Under the pieces are notes generated by a model. That model ran no database searches. It had not been told where the DNA came from and saw only the letters and a program-made list of their open reading frames with translations. A stretch of 39,611 nt of DNA from Bacteroidales bacterium UBA6408 (GTDB lineage Bacteria; Bacteroidota; Bacteroidia; Bacteroidales; UBA932), in contig DJPQ01000069.1 of assembly GCA_002439805.1 (NCBI GenBank), positions 1 to 39,611 of the forward strand, written 5' to 3'. Shown here piece after piece: positions 21,647 to 29,229 of this stretch. Both the position numbers and the translations under genes were made by a program. The first letter of the stretch is position 1. Each line of letters opens with the position of its first letter.

Positions 21647-23521
21647 ATGGACAAGAAGAAACTTTGGAGAATCATCGCGGCGGCCGTGCTGCTTGCCGGC
21701 GCATTCGCGGTGGAAAAGACGGCGAGCCTGCCGGTGTGGCAGCAGCTGCTCATCTATCTGATACCCTATCTTTTAGTCGGCTATGACGTGATTGCCGAAG
21801 CCGTGGAGGGACTTTTCCACGGAGAGCTTTTCAACGAGGACTTTCTTATGTGCATCGCCACCGTCGGGGCGCTCTGCATCGGATTCCTTCCGGGTGCAGA
21901 GACGCAGTTCCCGGAGGCGGTGTTCGTGATGCTGTTCTTTCAGGTGGGGGAACTCTTCGAGGACTACGCCGAGGGGCGCAGCCGGGAGTCCATCTCGCAC
22001 CTTATGGACATACGCCCGGACACGGCCAACGTGCTGCGCGGAGGCGAGGTTACGACGGTAGCGCCCGACACGGTGGAGGTCGGCGAGACCATAGTGGTGA
22101 AGCCGGGAGAGAAGATTCCGCTCGACGGGACCGTTCTGGAGGGCAGTTCAAGCCTCAACACGGTGGCGCTCACGGGAGAGAGCCTGCCGCGTGACGTGAC
22201 CGTCGGCGACGACGTGATTTCGGGATGCGTGAACATTTCCGGACTGCTGCACATAAAGGTGAACAAGACCTTCGGAGAATCGACGGCGTCGAAAATCATC
22301 GACCTCGTGGAGAACGCCGGCGAGAACAAGTCCAAGAGCGAGACATTCATAGCGAAGTTCGCCAAGGTATATACCCCGATTGTGGTGACGCTCGCGTTTG
22401 TCCTCGCGTTCCTTCCGCCGCTCGTTTCCGGAGATTTTTCAGGAAACTTCCCGACATGGCTTCAGCGCGCGCTGACCTTCCTTGTTGTGTCATGTCCATG
22501 CGCCCTCGTGATTTCCGTCCCGCTGACATTCTTCGGGGGCATCGGCGGCGCGTCGAAGAACGGCATTCTCGTCAAGGGAGCGAACTACATGGACACCCTC
22601 TCGAAGCTCGGCACGGTAGTGTTCGACAAGACCGGAACCCTCACCAAGGGGCAGTTCGAGGTGAACGCGGTGCATCCCGACAAATTCGACGAGACTCAGC
22701 TGCTGCACCTTGCGGCGCATGTCGAACGCTACTCGACCCATCCGATTGCAATTTCGCTCAAGAACGCCTACCCGAACGAGCATGACGGCTGCACGGTGGA
22801 GGATGTGGAAGAGATTTCCGGACACGGAATCCGGGCGAAGGTGAACGGGGACACGGTCTGCGTCGGCAACACGAAGATGATGGACTCCATAGGCGCGAAA
22901 TGGCATCCGTGCCACAAGGTAGGAACGATAATACATGTCGCCGTGAACGGGGTGTATGCCGGGCACATCGTGATTTCGGACAGGGTGAAGGACGATTCCG
23001 CCGCCGCTATTGCAGACCTGAAGTCGCTCGGAGTGGCAAAGACGGTGATGCTCACGGGCGACCGCGAGGAGGTGGGAAAAGAGGTGGCGATACAGCTCGG
23101 ACTTGACGAGTACCACGCGGAGCTTCTGCCTGCGGACAAAGTGAGCGCCGTCGAGAAGCTCATTGCGGAAAAGCCGGCCGGGACGACTCTGGCCTTCGTC
23201 GGCGACGGCATCAACGACGCCCCGGTGCTCGCCCGCGCTGATGTCGGCATAGCGATGGGCGGCCTCGGCTCCGACGCCGCCATCGAGGCCGCCGACGTGG
23301 TCCTGATGGACGACAAGCCGTCTAAGGTCGCCGCGGCCATCCGCATAGCCCGTCACACCCTGAAAATCGCAAATGAGAACGTCTGGTTTGCGATTTCTGT
23401 CAAGGTAGCCGTCCTCATCCTCGCCGGCTTCGGACTCGCCACGATGTGGATGGCAGTCTTCGCCGACGTCGGAGTCACCGTCCTCGCGGTTCTCAACGCC
23501 ATGCGGACGCTGCGAAGTTAG
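21647..23521 (+). CDS. P1B-type heavy-metal exporting ATPase (Zn/Cd/Pb class)
   Basis: A 624-residue P-type ATPase. Landmarks in order: TGES actuator loop (VALTGESLP), the metal-transport CPC in VVSCPCALVISVP, phosphorylation site DKTGTLTKG, P1B-specific HP in STHPIA, GDGINDAP hinge, and a last membrane helix reading FADVGVTVLAVLNAMRTLR. The Asp-x-Gly in that helix is typical of the Zn/Cd/Pb (ZntA, P1B-2) class rather than copper exporters. No N-terminal CxxC metal-binding domain is present; the protein starts MDKKKLWRIIAAAVLL, directly in membrane helices. It should pump divalent metal from cytoplasm to periplasm. I rejected an upstream in-frame ATG that would add 34 residues overlapping the promoter. 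It follows the Fur-family gene. Confidence 0.95.
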   Translation: MDKKKLWRIIAAAVLLAGAFAVEKTASLPVWQQLLIYLIPYLLVGYDVIAEAVEGLFHGELFNEDFLMCIATVGALCIGFLPGAETQFPEAVFVMLFFQVGELFEDYAEGRSRESISHLMDIRPDTANVLRGGEVTTVAPDTVEVGETIVVKPGEKIPLDGTVLEGSSSLNTVALTGESLPRDVTVGDDVISGCVNISGLLHIKVNKTFGESTASKIIDLVENAGENKSKSETFIAKFAKVYTPIVVTLAFVLAFLPPLVSGDFSGNFPTWLQRALTFLVVSCPCALVISVPLTFFGGIGGASKNGILVKGANYMDTLSKLGTVVFDKTGTLTKGQFEVNAVHPDKFDETQLLHLAAHVERYSTHPIAISLKNAYPNEHDGCTVEDVEEISGHGIRAKVNGDTVCVGNTKMMDSIGAKWHPCHKVGTIIHVAVNGVYAGHIVISDRVKDDSAAAIADLKSLGVAKTVMLTGDREEVGKEVAIQLGLDEYHAELLPADKVSAVEKLIAEKPAGTTLAFVGDGINDAPVLARADVGIAMGGLGSDAAIEAADVVLMDDKPSKVAAAIRIARHTLKIANENVWFAISVKVAVLILAGFGLATMWMAVFADVGVTVLAVLNAMRTLRS

Positions 23522-23523
23522 CG

Positions 23524-23964
23524 TTACCGGGATGTAACCTTCCATGTGCCGCCGAAATTAGCTCCTACTCTTTCGATGACTCCCTTTTCTTTCAAAGCGG
23601 TTATATGTTTGTGGGTGTTCTTTCTTGACAGCGACAGCGCTTCCGCAATCTTGGATATTGAGGCTGACGGATTGGCGGAAACGATAGAGAGTATCTGCTT
23701 TTCAGTTTCAGTAAGGTCGTTCACCCCTCGTTCACCCCTGTCGTTCACCCCTCTGACAGCATCGACAACATAGTCAGTCCTCCGGAAAGTCACCTTGAAA
23801 CAACCTCCGGACATTTCGAATTCCGGCTTAGGGACATCAGCAAGCGCACACTCATCATTCATAAGCTCAATGCCTCGTCCCCATGTCTCAAGGTATTTCC
23901 CATAGTACAAAATCTGGGCGATAAGCGGATTCTGCGCGTGTGAGAAAACTGACACAAAATCCAC
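23524..23964 (-). pseudogene. N-terminally truncated ATP-binding/winged-helix protein (AlbA_2-HATPase_c_4 type)
   Basis: The frame encodes about 146 residues with only a GTG start. It begins in mid-domain: HAQNPLIAQILYYGKYLETWGRGI matches the C-terminal ATPase-like segment of the family often labelled RecG-related or putative DNA-binding ATP-binding proteins, which normally follows about 300 residues including an AlbA_2 domain. A winged helix follows (SISKIAEALSLSRKNTHKHI). The N-terminal portion is absent; instead an A/T-rich inverted repeat lies at the break (23956-24022). It ends two bases from the convergent ATPase stop. I take it as a remnant; a short expressed DNA-binding fragment remains possible. 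Confidence 0.65.
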
Positions 23965-24022
23965 AAATCTTATAATTTTTATGGAGTAGACTCCTTAAAT
24001 TTTATAATATTTATGGATTTTT
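23956..24022. repeat. A/T-rich imperfect inverted repeat with central palindrome
   Basis: Left arm AAAATCCACAAATCTTATAA (from 23956) is matched by the complement of the right arm ending TTTATGGATTTTT (to 24022), with a few mismatches. The centre holds GGAGTAGACTCC (23983-23994), a palindrome. It lies exactly between the truncated gene and the DUF4143 ATPase promoter. Confidence 0.65.
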
Positions 24023-24024
24023 AG

Positions 24025-24032
24025 TATATTTG
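24025..24032 (+). promoter_or_regulatory. -7 promoter element of the DUF4143 ATPase
   Basis: TATATTTG is an exact TAnnTTTG match only 11-20 bases before the two candidate ATG codons (24043 and 24052). The message would have almost no leader. The inverted repeat just upstream could be an operator or, in the message-free region, a structural relic. Confidence 0.5.
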
Positions 24033-24042
24033 CGGCGTAAAG

Positions 24043-25182
24043 ATGGGCAATATGATAAGACGAATCATTGAAGATAAAATTGGCGAGACGCTCTCAAGGG
24101 GAAAGGTGGTGACGATTATCGGACCCAGACAAGTGGGCAAGTCAACGCTCGCGAGAACCGTCATTCCCAAAGATGCGAAGGTGCTTGAACTCAACGGAGA
24201 CAGTACGGACATTCAGGGGATGTTTCTGGATGTCAACGAAACCGGTCTCAAGCTTCTCGTCGGAGACAATGACTTTGTCTTTGTTGACGAGGCCCAGAAA
24301 ATAGGAAATATAGGAAATATGCTCAAGATTGTGAGCGACAAGATGAAGGGAGTCAAGCTGATTGTCACCGGGAGTTCGGCATTCAAACTGACCTCTGCAA
24401 TCAACGAATCACTTACGGGACGGAAACGGGAGTTCAAGCTCTATCCACTTTCATTCAAGGAGATGGTCAACCACACAAGCCTTCTGGAGGAGCAGCGGAT
24501 GCTTGAACACCGCATGATTTACGGCTATTATCCGGAAGTCGTCACATCACCCGGAGACGAAAACGAGACAATCAGGGAAATAATTGACAGTTACCTATAT
24601 AAGGATGTTATGGAAGAAAACCATATATCCAAACCGGAAAGACTGGTGAAATTGGTTCAGGCTCTTGCTTTCCAAATCGGCTCCACCGTATCGGCAAATG
24701 AACTTTCCGGCCTCGTGGGAATCGACGTGAAGACGGTGGAACGCTACATTGAAATCCTCGAAAAAAGCTTCATCATATATACGCTTCCGTCATACGCAAA
24801 AAATCAGAGAAACGAACTGAAGTTTTCCAGAAAACTCTATTTCTGGGATATGGGAATACGCAACGGCGTTATAGGGAACATGGCGCCGGTGAGTATGCGG
24901 TCCGACGAAGAATTGGGGCATATATGGGAGAACTTCATCATTACGGAAAGAATAAAACGAAACACATATGCAGGACGCACATTCGTGCAGCACTATTTCT
25001 GGAGGACGCAGCAGAAGAAAGAGATTGATCTGATAGAACTCGAAGACGGGATGATGACGGGCTTCGAGATGAAGAGGAAGAGCGGCAAGAAAGTCGGAAT
25101 GCCGGAACAATTCGCGAAAGCCTATCCCGACGCGAAGTTCGAGTGCATCACGCCGTCAGAGATTGCCGGGTTTTTATTATAA
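24043..25182 (+). CDS. AAA-type ATP-binding protein, DUF4143 family
   Basis: A 379-residue protein. Walker A is IIGPRQVGKSTLA (about residues 25-37), Walker B is DNDFVFVDEAQKIG, and the sensor-like LIVTGSSAFKLT follows, then the P-loop family motif LTGRKREFKLYPLSFKEM. The C-terminal DUF4143 domain has SGLVGIDVKTVERYIEILEK (a winged-helix-like segment) and a PD-(D/E)XK-like region, YFWRTQQKKEIDLIE...FEMKRK, where Glu/Asp and the xEMK lysine resemble nuclease residues. Function of these abundant proteins is not established. ATG 24043 is given; ATG 24052 (MIRRIIEDK) is equally plausible given the promoter position. Confidence 0.88.
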   Translation: MGNMIRRIIEDKIGETLSRGKVVTIIGPRQVGKSTLARTVIPKDAKVLELNGDSTDIQGMFLDVNETGLKLLVGDNDFVFVDEAQKIGNIGNMLKIVSDKMKGVKLIVTGSSAFKLTSAINESLTGRKREFKLYPLSFKEMVNHTSLLEEQRMLEHRMIYGYYPEVVTSPGDENETIREIIDSYLYKDVMEENHISKPERLVKLVQALAFQIGSTVSANELSGLVGIDVKTVERYIEILEKSFIIYTLPSYAKNQRNELKFSRKLYFWDMGIRNGVIGNMAPVSMRSDEELGHIWENFIITERIKRNTYAGRTFVQHYFWRTQQKKEIDLIELEDGMMTGFEMKRKSGKKVGMPEQFAKAYPDAKFECITPSEIAGFLL

Positions 25183-25232
25183 TGTTTCTCCGGACAAGTC
25201 TGGTCCCATAAGGCATGAATATAAAACGCATT

Positions 25233-25264
25233 CTTGCAACAGACGCGGATTTGTCGTATTTTTG
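25233..25264 (+). promoter_or_regulatory. promoter of the DUF4491 gene
   Basis: CTTG at 25233-25236, 20-base spacer, TATTTTTG at 25257-25264. The transcript should start near 25269, 13 bases before the ATG at 25282. This supports the downstream ATG and not an in-frame ATG at 25234. Confidence 0.65.
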
Positions 25265-25281
25265 CGGACAAATCTATCTGC

Positions 25282-25575
25282 ATGAACCTTACCGGACTGA
25301 TAATAGGAATCTCGTCATTCCTGATGATAGGGCTGTTTCACCCGATTGTAATCAAGGCTGAATACCATTTCGGCACCGGCTGCTGGTGGGTATTCCTCGT
25401 TGTCGGACTCGCCGCTGCGGCCGCGTCGCTCTTCATCGGGAACATCATCGCCTCCACAATCCTCGGAGTCTTCGCATTCTCCAGTTTCTGGAGCATCCAC
25501 GAACTGTTCGCGCAGCGCAGGAGGGTCGAGAAGGGCTGGTTCCCGGCAAATCCAAAAAGGACGAAGAAATCATAG
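25282..25575 (+). CDS. DUF4491 family small membrane protein
   Basis: A 97-residue protein with three predicted membrane segments: MNLTGLIIGISSFLMIGLFH, CWWVFLVVGLAAAAASLFIG and IIASTILGVFAFSSFWSIHE. The segments PIVIKAEYHFG, FWSIHELF and the basic end KGWFPANPKRTK match the DUF4491 family of Bacteroidota. Its function is not known. The start at 25282 follows from the promoter position and gives the usual family N-terminus. It is a single-gene unit convergent with the hemerythrin regulator. Confidence 0.88.
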   Translation: MNLTGLIIGISSFLMIGLFHPIVIKAEYHFGTGCWWVFLVVGLAAAAASLFIGNIIASTILGVFAFSSFWSIHELFAQRRRVEKGWFPANPKRTKKS

Positions 25576-25681
25576 CTCCGGAACCGTCATCCGTGCGCGT
25601 GGAGTTCCTGGGCCACGACGGCTTCCTATACCGTTCAGGAAAAATTCCGAGTTTTTACACCATAAAATCAGGAATTATTCC

Positions 25682-26575
25682 CTAAAAGTCCGAAATCTCG
25701 ACGATGTGGTTGAGGATGGCATAGACCGTGAGGCCGGCGATGGAATTGATGCCGGTCTTGCGGGCGATGTTCTTGCGGTGGGTGACGACGGTGTTGATGG
25801 AGATGAAGAGGTCGTCGGCGATTTCCTTGTTCGTCTTGCCATGAGCCACCGCCGCGAGGATTTCCTTCTCTCGTTGGGAGAGCACCTCGGAGTCGTCATC
25901 GCCGTCCTGTGACCCGACCCCGTCCATAAGGTTTAAGACAAGCGGGTTGAACAGCCTCTCTTCGACCCTCATGTGGTTGCGCATATCCGCCTCCATCGCG
26001 AGGAGATGGTTCAGCATGCTGTAGCGCGAGGCGTTCGTCCCGTTGTCCGGAAGATATTTTATCACGATATTCTTCAGGTCGTCGAGCTTTTCGAGGAACT
26101 GGCTGTGGCACTCCTCCGACTCGGTTTCATAGTGCCCGCTTCCGATGCTGTTGAATATTCGCTCCTCGTGCTCAAAATGCGCGTTCAGTCTCTCGACAAG
26201 TTCATCGAAGAACTTGTTCAGCGCGTCGGCGAACGATGTTCCCACCTCACCGAGCATCGTGTGTATGAGCCCGTGGAGATGAGGAACAGACACCGCTGAA
26301 TAGTATTTGTGTGATGAGCGGATGTAGTCGGCCAACAGGGCGATGTCGTTCCGCCCGAGCCGTGAAAGGTCAGGGGAATACTCGGGGCTTGCGAAGACAT
26401 TGGCTATTTCAACAAAAAGTTCGGCCGGAAACGAATGGTTCCTGCACACCTCGGCAATCGTCGTGTCCCCGAATCCGAGCCTGAAATGCAGCCGTTCGAG
26501 GACCGATAGCATCCTGTTGTCCGAAAGGATGTCGGCCATCTTCATATTCTTCGAGTATGGAAGTCCGTCACTCAT
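25682..26575 (-). CDS. hemerythrin-domain LuxR-type regulator
   Basis: A 297-residue fusion. Residues about 12-60 (ADILSDNRMLSVLERLHFRL ... FPAELFVEIAN) resemble the N-terminal DUF542-like part of the ScdA/RIC iron-sulfur repair proteins. Residues about 85-215 form a hemerythrin four-helix bundle with the expected histidine/glutamate ligands (SSHKYY, HLHGLIH, HFEHEERIF, EECHSQF, NHLLAMEADMRNHMRVEERLF). The C-terminus is a LuxR/GerE helix-turn-helix (VLSQREKEILAAVAHGKTNK, then EIADDLFISINTVVTHRKNI). The likely role is transcriptional control in response to oxygen, NO or redox state through a di-iron centre. Its targets are not evident. A similar arrangement is found in other Bacteroidota regulators. 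Confidence 0.85.
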   Translation of the reverse strand: MSDGLPYSKNMKMADILSDNRMLSVLERLHFRLGFGDTTIAEVCRNHSFPAELFVEIANVFASPEYSPDLSRLGRNDIALLADYIRSSHKYYSAVSVPHLHGLIHTMLGEVGTSFADALNKFFDELVERLNAHFEHEERIFNSIGSGHYETESEECHSQFLEKLDDLKNIVIKYLPDNGTNASRYSMLNHLLAMEADMRNHMRVEERLFNPLVLNLMDGVGSQDGDDDSEVLSQREKEILAAVAHGKTNKEIADDLFISINTVVTHRKNIARKTGINSIAGLTVYAILNHIVEISDF

Positions 26576-26684
26576 AATCTTTTATGTTTTATAAATCATT
26601 CAAGGCAATCCTGCGTCGTTCCAATCCGCCGCCGGTCAAAAAAAACGCACAAATATACTCAATTTCCTGCGTTATGCGTAAGCC

Positions 26685-27704
26685 TCACTCATACTGCGCG
26701 GCGGCATTCCGCAGCCTGCTCCGAATCGAGCGCACCAGTGACTTCGGCCGCAGCACCTTCACGCCGTCGGCAAATTCCAGCAGAGCCTTTTCAAGTTCGA
26801 AATTGACGCATACATTCAGCTGGAACGTGACAGAGCCGTCCTCATGCCTCTCGGCTACCATCTGCGAGCGATGGAGCGGCTTGGTCTCGATGTACGGAGC
26901 GAATTTCGCCGTTGCACGGAAGCGCACAGTCGTCTCGCGGTCCATGGTCCCGGGAATCTTCGTGACTCCGATCATGTCGAGGAAATATCTCTCCGGAACG
27001 AACGACGGGTCCTCGACGAACTTAGCACCGTCCGCGTTCCCCACCGCCTCAATCCTGTCAAGGGCGAGGTTCACCACGAACCTGTCCCTCTCCCCTCGTC
27101 CGAAGACAAACCAGCGGTTGCGGTATTCCTTTAATATATACGGGCTGAACACGAAAGTGCGCCCGGTCTCAGACTTGAATGAATGATATGTCAGGCGGAC
27201 GGGGGATTTCGAAACTATGGCGTCGTAGAGCGGGGACATGAATTCGAGTCCCCTAAGGCGTTCGTTGGACTCAAGGTATATCGCCGGCCTCCGCACCTTG
27301 CGGACTGCATTCACATGGTCTTCAAGCCGGCCGACGATGTCCTCCATCCCCGAAAACCCGCCGAATCCCGAAAGCTGTTTCAGGATGCCGACGGCCTCGC
27401 GCATCCGGGTCAGGTCGGAGTCGGTCAGTGGCGTGTCGGTTATGGAATAGTCCGGGTCGGAGTAGCTGTAGTACTTCCTGTCCTGCACGACTATCGGGGC
27501 GTTGTAGCCGAGCTCGTCCGAGCGCATCTTCTGAATATCGAGCTGTATCGTCCTGACCGACAGGTAGTCGTCCTTGCCGGAGTACTCGTAGAGCGCGTCT
27601 GAGCAGGCCGTCACGAGGTCTTCGAGCGTCCATCTGCGGGAGCGGTTCCGCAGGCATTTGTCAATGGTCTTGTAGCGCAGGAGCGCGTTCTTGTTCGCTG
27701 GCAT
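26685..27704 (-). CDS. WYL-domain transcriptional regulator (rtcB-proximal)
   Basis: A 339-residue protein. The N-terminus is a helix-turn-helix (LLRYKTIDKCLRNRSRRWTL with DYLSVRTIQLDIQKMRSDE, the DeoR-like recognition segment). The middle and C-terminal parts fit a WYL domain and its WCX extension: SPVRLTYHSFKSETGRTFVF, then SPYILKEYRNRWFVFGRGE, and PLHRSQMVAERHEDGSVTFQ. WYL domains bind nucleic acid or nucleotide-type ligands to control DNA binding. The gene is divergent from rtcB with 186 bases between, where a perfect inverted repeat lies (27798-27820), so it probably controls rtcB. A second WYL gene lies beyond rtcB. Confidence 0.9.
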   Translation of the reverse strand: MPANKNALLRYKTIDKCLRNRSRRWTLEDLVTACSDALYEYSGKDDYLSVRTIQLDIQKMRSDELGYNAPIVVQDRKYYSYSDPDYSITDTPLTDSDLTRMREAVGILKQLSGFGGFSGMEDIVGRLEDHVNAVRKVRRPAIYLESNERLRGLEFMSPLYDAIVSKSPVRLTYHSFKSETGRTFVFSPYILKEYRNRWFVFGRGERDRFVVNLALDRIEAVGNADGAKFVEDPSFVPERYFLDMIGVTKIPGTMDRETTVRFRATAKFAPYIETKPLHRSQMVAERHEDGSVTFQLNVCVNFELEKALLEFADGVKVLRPKSLVRSIRSRLRNAAAQYE

Positions 27705-27797
27705 AATTGCGTTTTTTGCGGGCCTTTCCGTCCGGAGCCCCGATGGTTATGAACAGGCACGAGGCAAATTTTCAGCAAATTTTGCAAAAAATTTTTA

Positions 27798-27820
27798 ACT
27801 GCGCAAAAAGATTGCGCAGT
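27798..27820. promoter_or_regulatory. perfect inverted repeat, likely operator of rtcB
   Basis: ACTGCGCAA (27798-27806), spacer AAAGA, TTGCGCAGT (27812-27820). It lies 7 bases upstream of the probable -7 element and between two divergent genes, one of which is a regulator. A dimeric helix-turn-helix protein would fit such a site. Confidence 0.6.
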
Positions 27821-27827
27821 CGCGTCC

Positions 27828-27835
27828 TTACTTTG
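27828..27835 (+). promoter_or_regulatory. probable -7 element of rtcB
   Basis: TTACTTTG matches TAnnTTTG in seven of eight positions. The message would start near 27840, leaving about 50 bases before the ATG at 27891. Confidence 0.4.
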
Positions 27836-27890
27836 CATCGTGAAACAAAAAAAGGCCGTGATTACGGTGGACTGAAAAAATTATATTGTC

Positions 27891-29066
27891 ATGAAAGAGA
27901 TGCTAATAAACGACACGCCCGTGAAGATTTGGGCGAACACAGTGGATCCGAAGGCATTCGGACAGATATACAACCTCGCGAGACTTCCGTTCGTGTTTCA
28001 TCACCTCGCCTTCATGCCGGACGTTCACGCCGGAGTGGGAATGCCTATCGGAGGAGTGCTCGCGACAAAGGGAGTCGTGGTCCCTAATGCCGTCGGGGTC
28101 GATATCGGTTGCGGGATGTGCGCGATAAAGACCAATGTCAGGGTTGAGGAACTTACTCCGGACATACTCCGCAAGGGGTTCATGCGCGGCATTCGCAAGA
28201 GGATTCCTCTCGGGATGGAGCGCCACAAGACCGCGCAGGACGAGGCGCTCATGCCGCAGGGCTTCGACATCGACTCGATGCAGGTCGTGCGGAACCAGTA
28301 CGCCTCCGCGCTCAAGCAGCTCGGGACGCTCGGCGGGGGAAACCACTTCATAGAGCTTCAGAAGGACGGCGACGGCCTCATGTGGATTATGATTCACTCC
28401 GGCTCGCGCAATCTCGGCAAGCTGGTCTGCGACCGCTACAGCGAGATTGCCGGCAGGCTCAACGCCATGTGGTTCTCCGGCGTCGACCCGGACAACGGTC
28501 TCCCGTTCCTCCCGATGAAATCCGACGAGGGCAAGGCATACTGGAACGAGATGAGCTACTGCATATCCTTTGCGCTCGCGAACAGGGAACTGATGATGCG
28601 GCGCATCTGCGAGGTCATCAAGGACAGCCTTCCGGAGGCGGAGTTCGAACCGATGATTAACATCGCGCACAACTATGCGGCATGGGAGAACCACTTCGAC
28701 GAGAATGTCATCATTCATCGCAAGGGAGCCACCAGCGCACGCGAGGGGGAGGTCGGCATCATCCCGGGGTCGCAGGGCACGCGCTCCTTCATCACCGAGG
28801 GGCTCGGCAACCCGGACTCGTTCCGCTCGTGCAGCCACGGAGCCGGCCGAGTGATGTCCCGAACGGAGGCCGTCCGCAGCCTCAATCTCGACGAGGAGAT
28901 TCGGAAACTAGACGAGAAGGGCATCGTCCACGCCATCCGCAGCCAGAAGGACCTTGAGGAGGCAGCCTCTGCCTACAAGAACATCGACGAGGTGATGGCC
29001 TGTCAGAGCGACCTCACGAAGATTCTGGTGACGCTTGAGCCGATTGCGGTCATCAAGGGCATATAG
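27891..29066 (+). CDS. rtcB: RNA-splicing ligase RtcB
   Basis: A 391-residue RtcB. Diagnostic segments: HHLAFMPDVHAGVGMPIGG, GVDIGCGMCAI (metal-binding Asp and Cys), TLGGGNHFIEL (metal-binding His), MIHSGSRNLG, IAHNYAAWE, GIIPGSQGTRS and SCSHGAGRVMSR, whose histidine takes the GMP. RtcB joins RNA 2',3'-cyclic phosphate or 3'-phosphate ends to 5'-OH ends using GTP and Mn. In bacteria it repairs tRNA or rRNA cut by toxins or stress nucleases. It lies between two WYL regulators and upstream of a tRNA gene. No archease gene is nearby. Confidence 0.97.
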   Translation: MKEMLINDTPVKIWANTVDPKAFGQIYNLARLPFVFHHLAFMPDVHAGVGMPIGGVLATKGVVVPNAVGVDIGCGMCAIKTNVRVEELTPDILRKGFMRGIRKRIPLGMERHKTAQDEALMPQGFDIDSMQVVRNQYASALKQLGTLGGGNHFIELQKDGDGLMWIMIHSGSRNLGKLVCDRYSEIAGRLNAMWFSGVDPDNGLPFLPMKSDEGKAYWNEMSYCISFALANRELMMRRICEVIKDSLPEAEFEPMINIAHNYAAWENHFDENVIIHRKGATSAREGEVGIIPGSQGTRSFITEGLGNPDSFRSCSHGAGRVMSRTEAVRSLNLDEEIRKLDEKGIVHAIRSQKDLEEAASAYKNIDEVMACQSDLTKILVTLEPIAVIKGI

Positions 29067-29146
29067 AAAACTTTTTCTGCAAAGACGCGGGGCGGCAATC
29101 CGGCCGCCCTCTCCTGAAAGAATGAACACCTGAAAAAAATGAACAT

Positions 29147-29229
29147 GGGAAGATACCCAAGCGGTCAACGGGAACAGACTGTAAATCTGTCGGCGTGAGC
29201 CTTCGGAGGTTCAAATCCTCCTCTTCCCA
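29147..29229 (+). tRNA. tRNA-Tyr (GTA)
   Basis: Acceptor arms GGGAAGA (29147-29153) and TCTTCCC (29222-29228) pair perfectly, with discriminator A. The anticodon arm ACAGA-CTGTAAA-TCTGT places anticodon GTA at 29181-29183. A long variable arm (GGCGTGAGCC) makes it a class II tRNA, as expected for bacterial tRNA-Tyr. The T arm is GGAGG-TTCAAAT-CCTCC. CCA is not encoded. The last 19 bases overlap the end of the opposite-strand WYL gene. Confidence 0.97.

Noticed and set aside
22490..23545. A 351-codon minus-strand frame opposite the P1B ATPase
   Set aside because: The ATPase on the plus strand has every P-type motif; the antisense product resembles no family.
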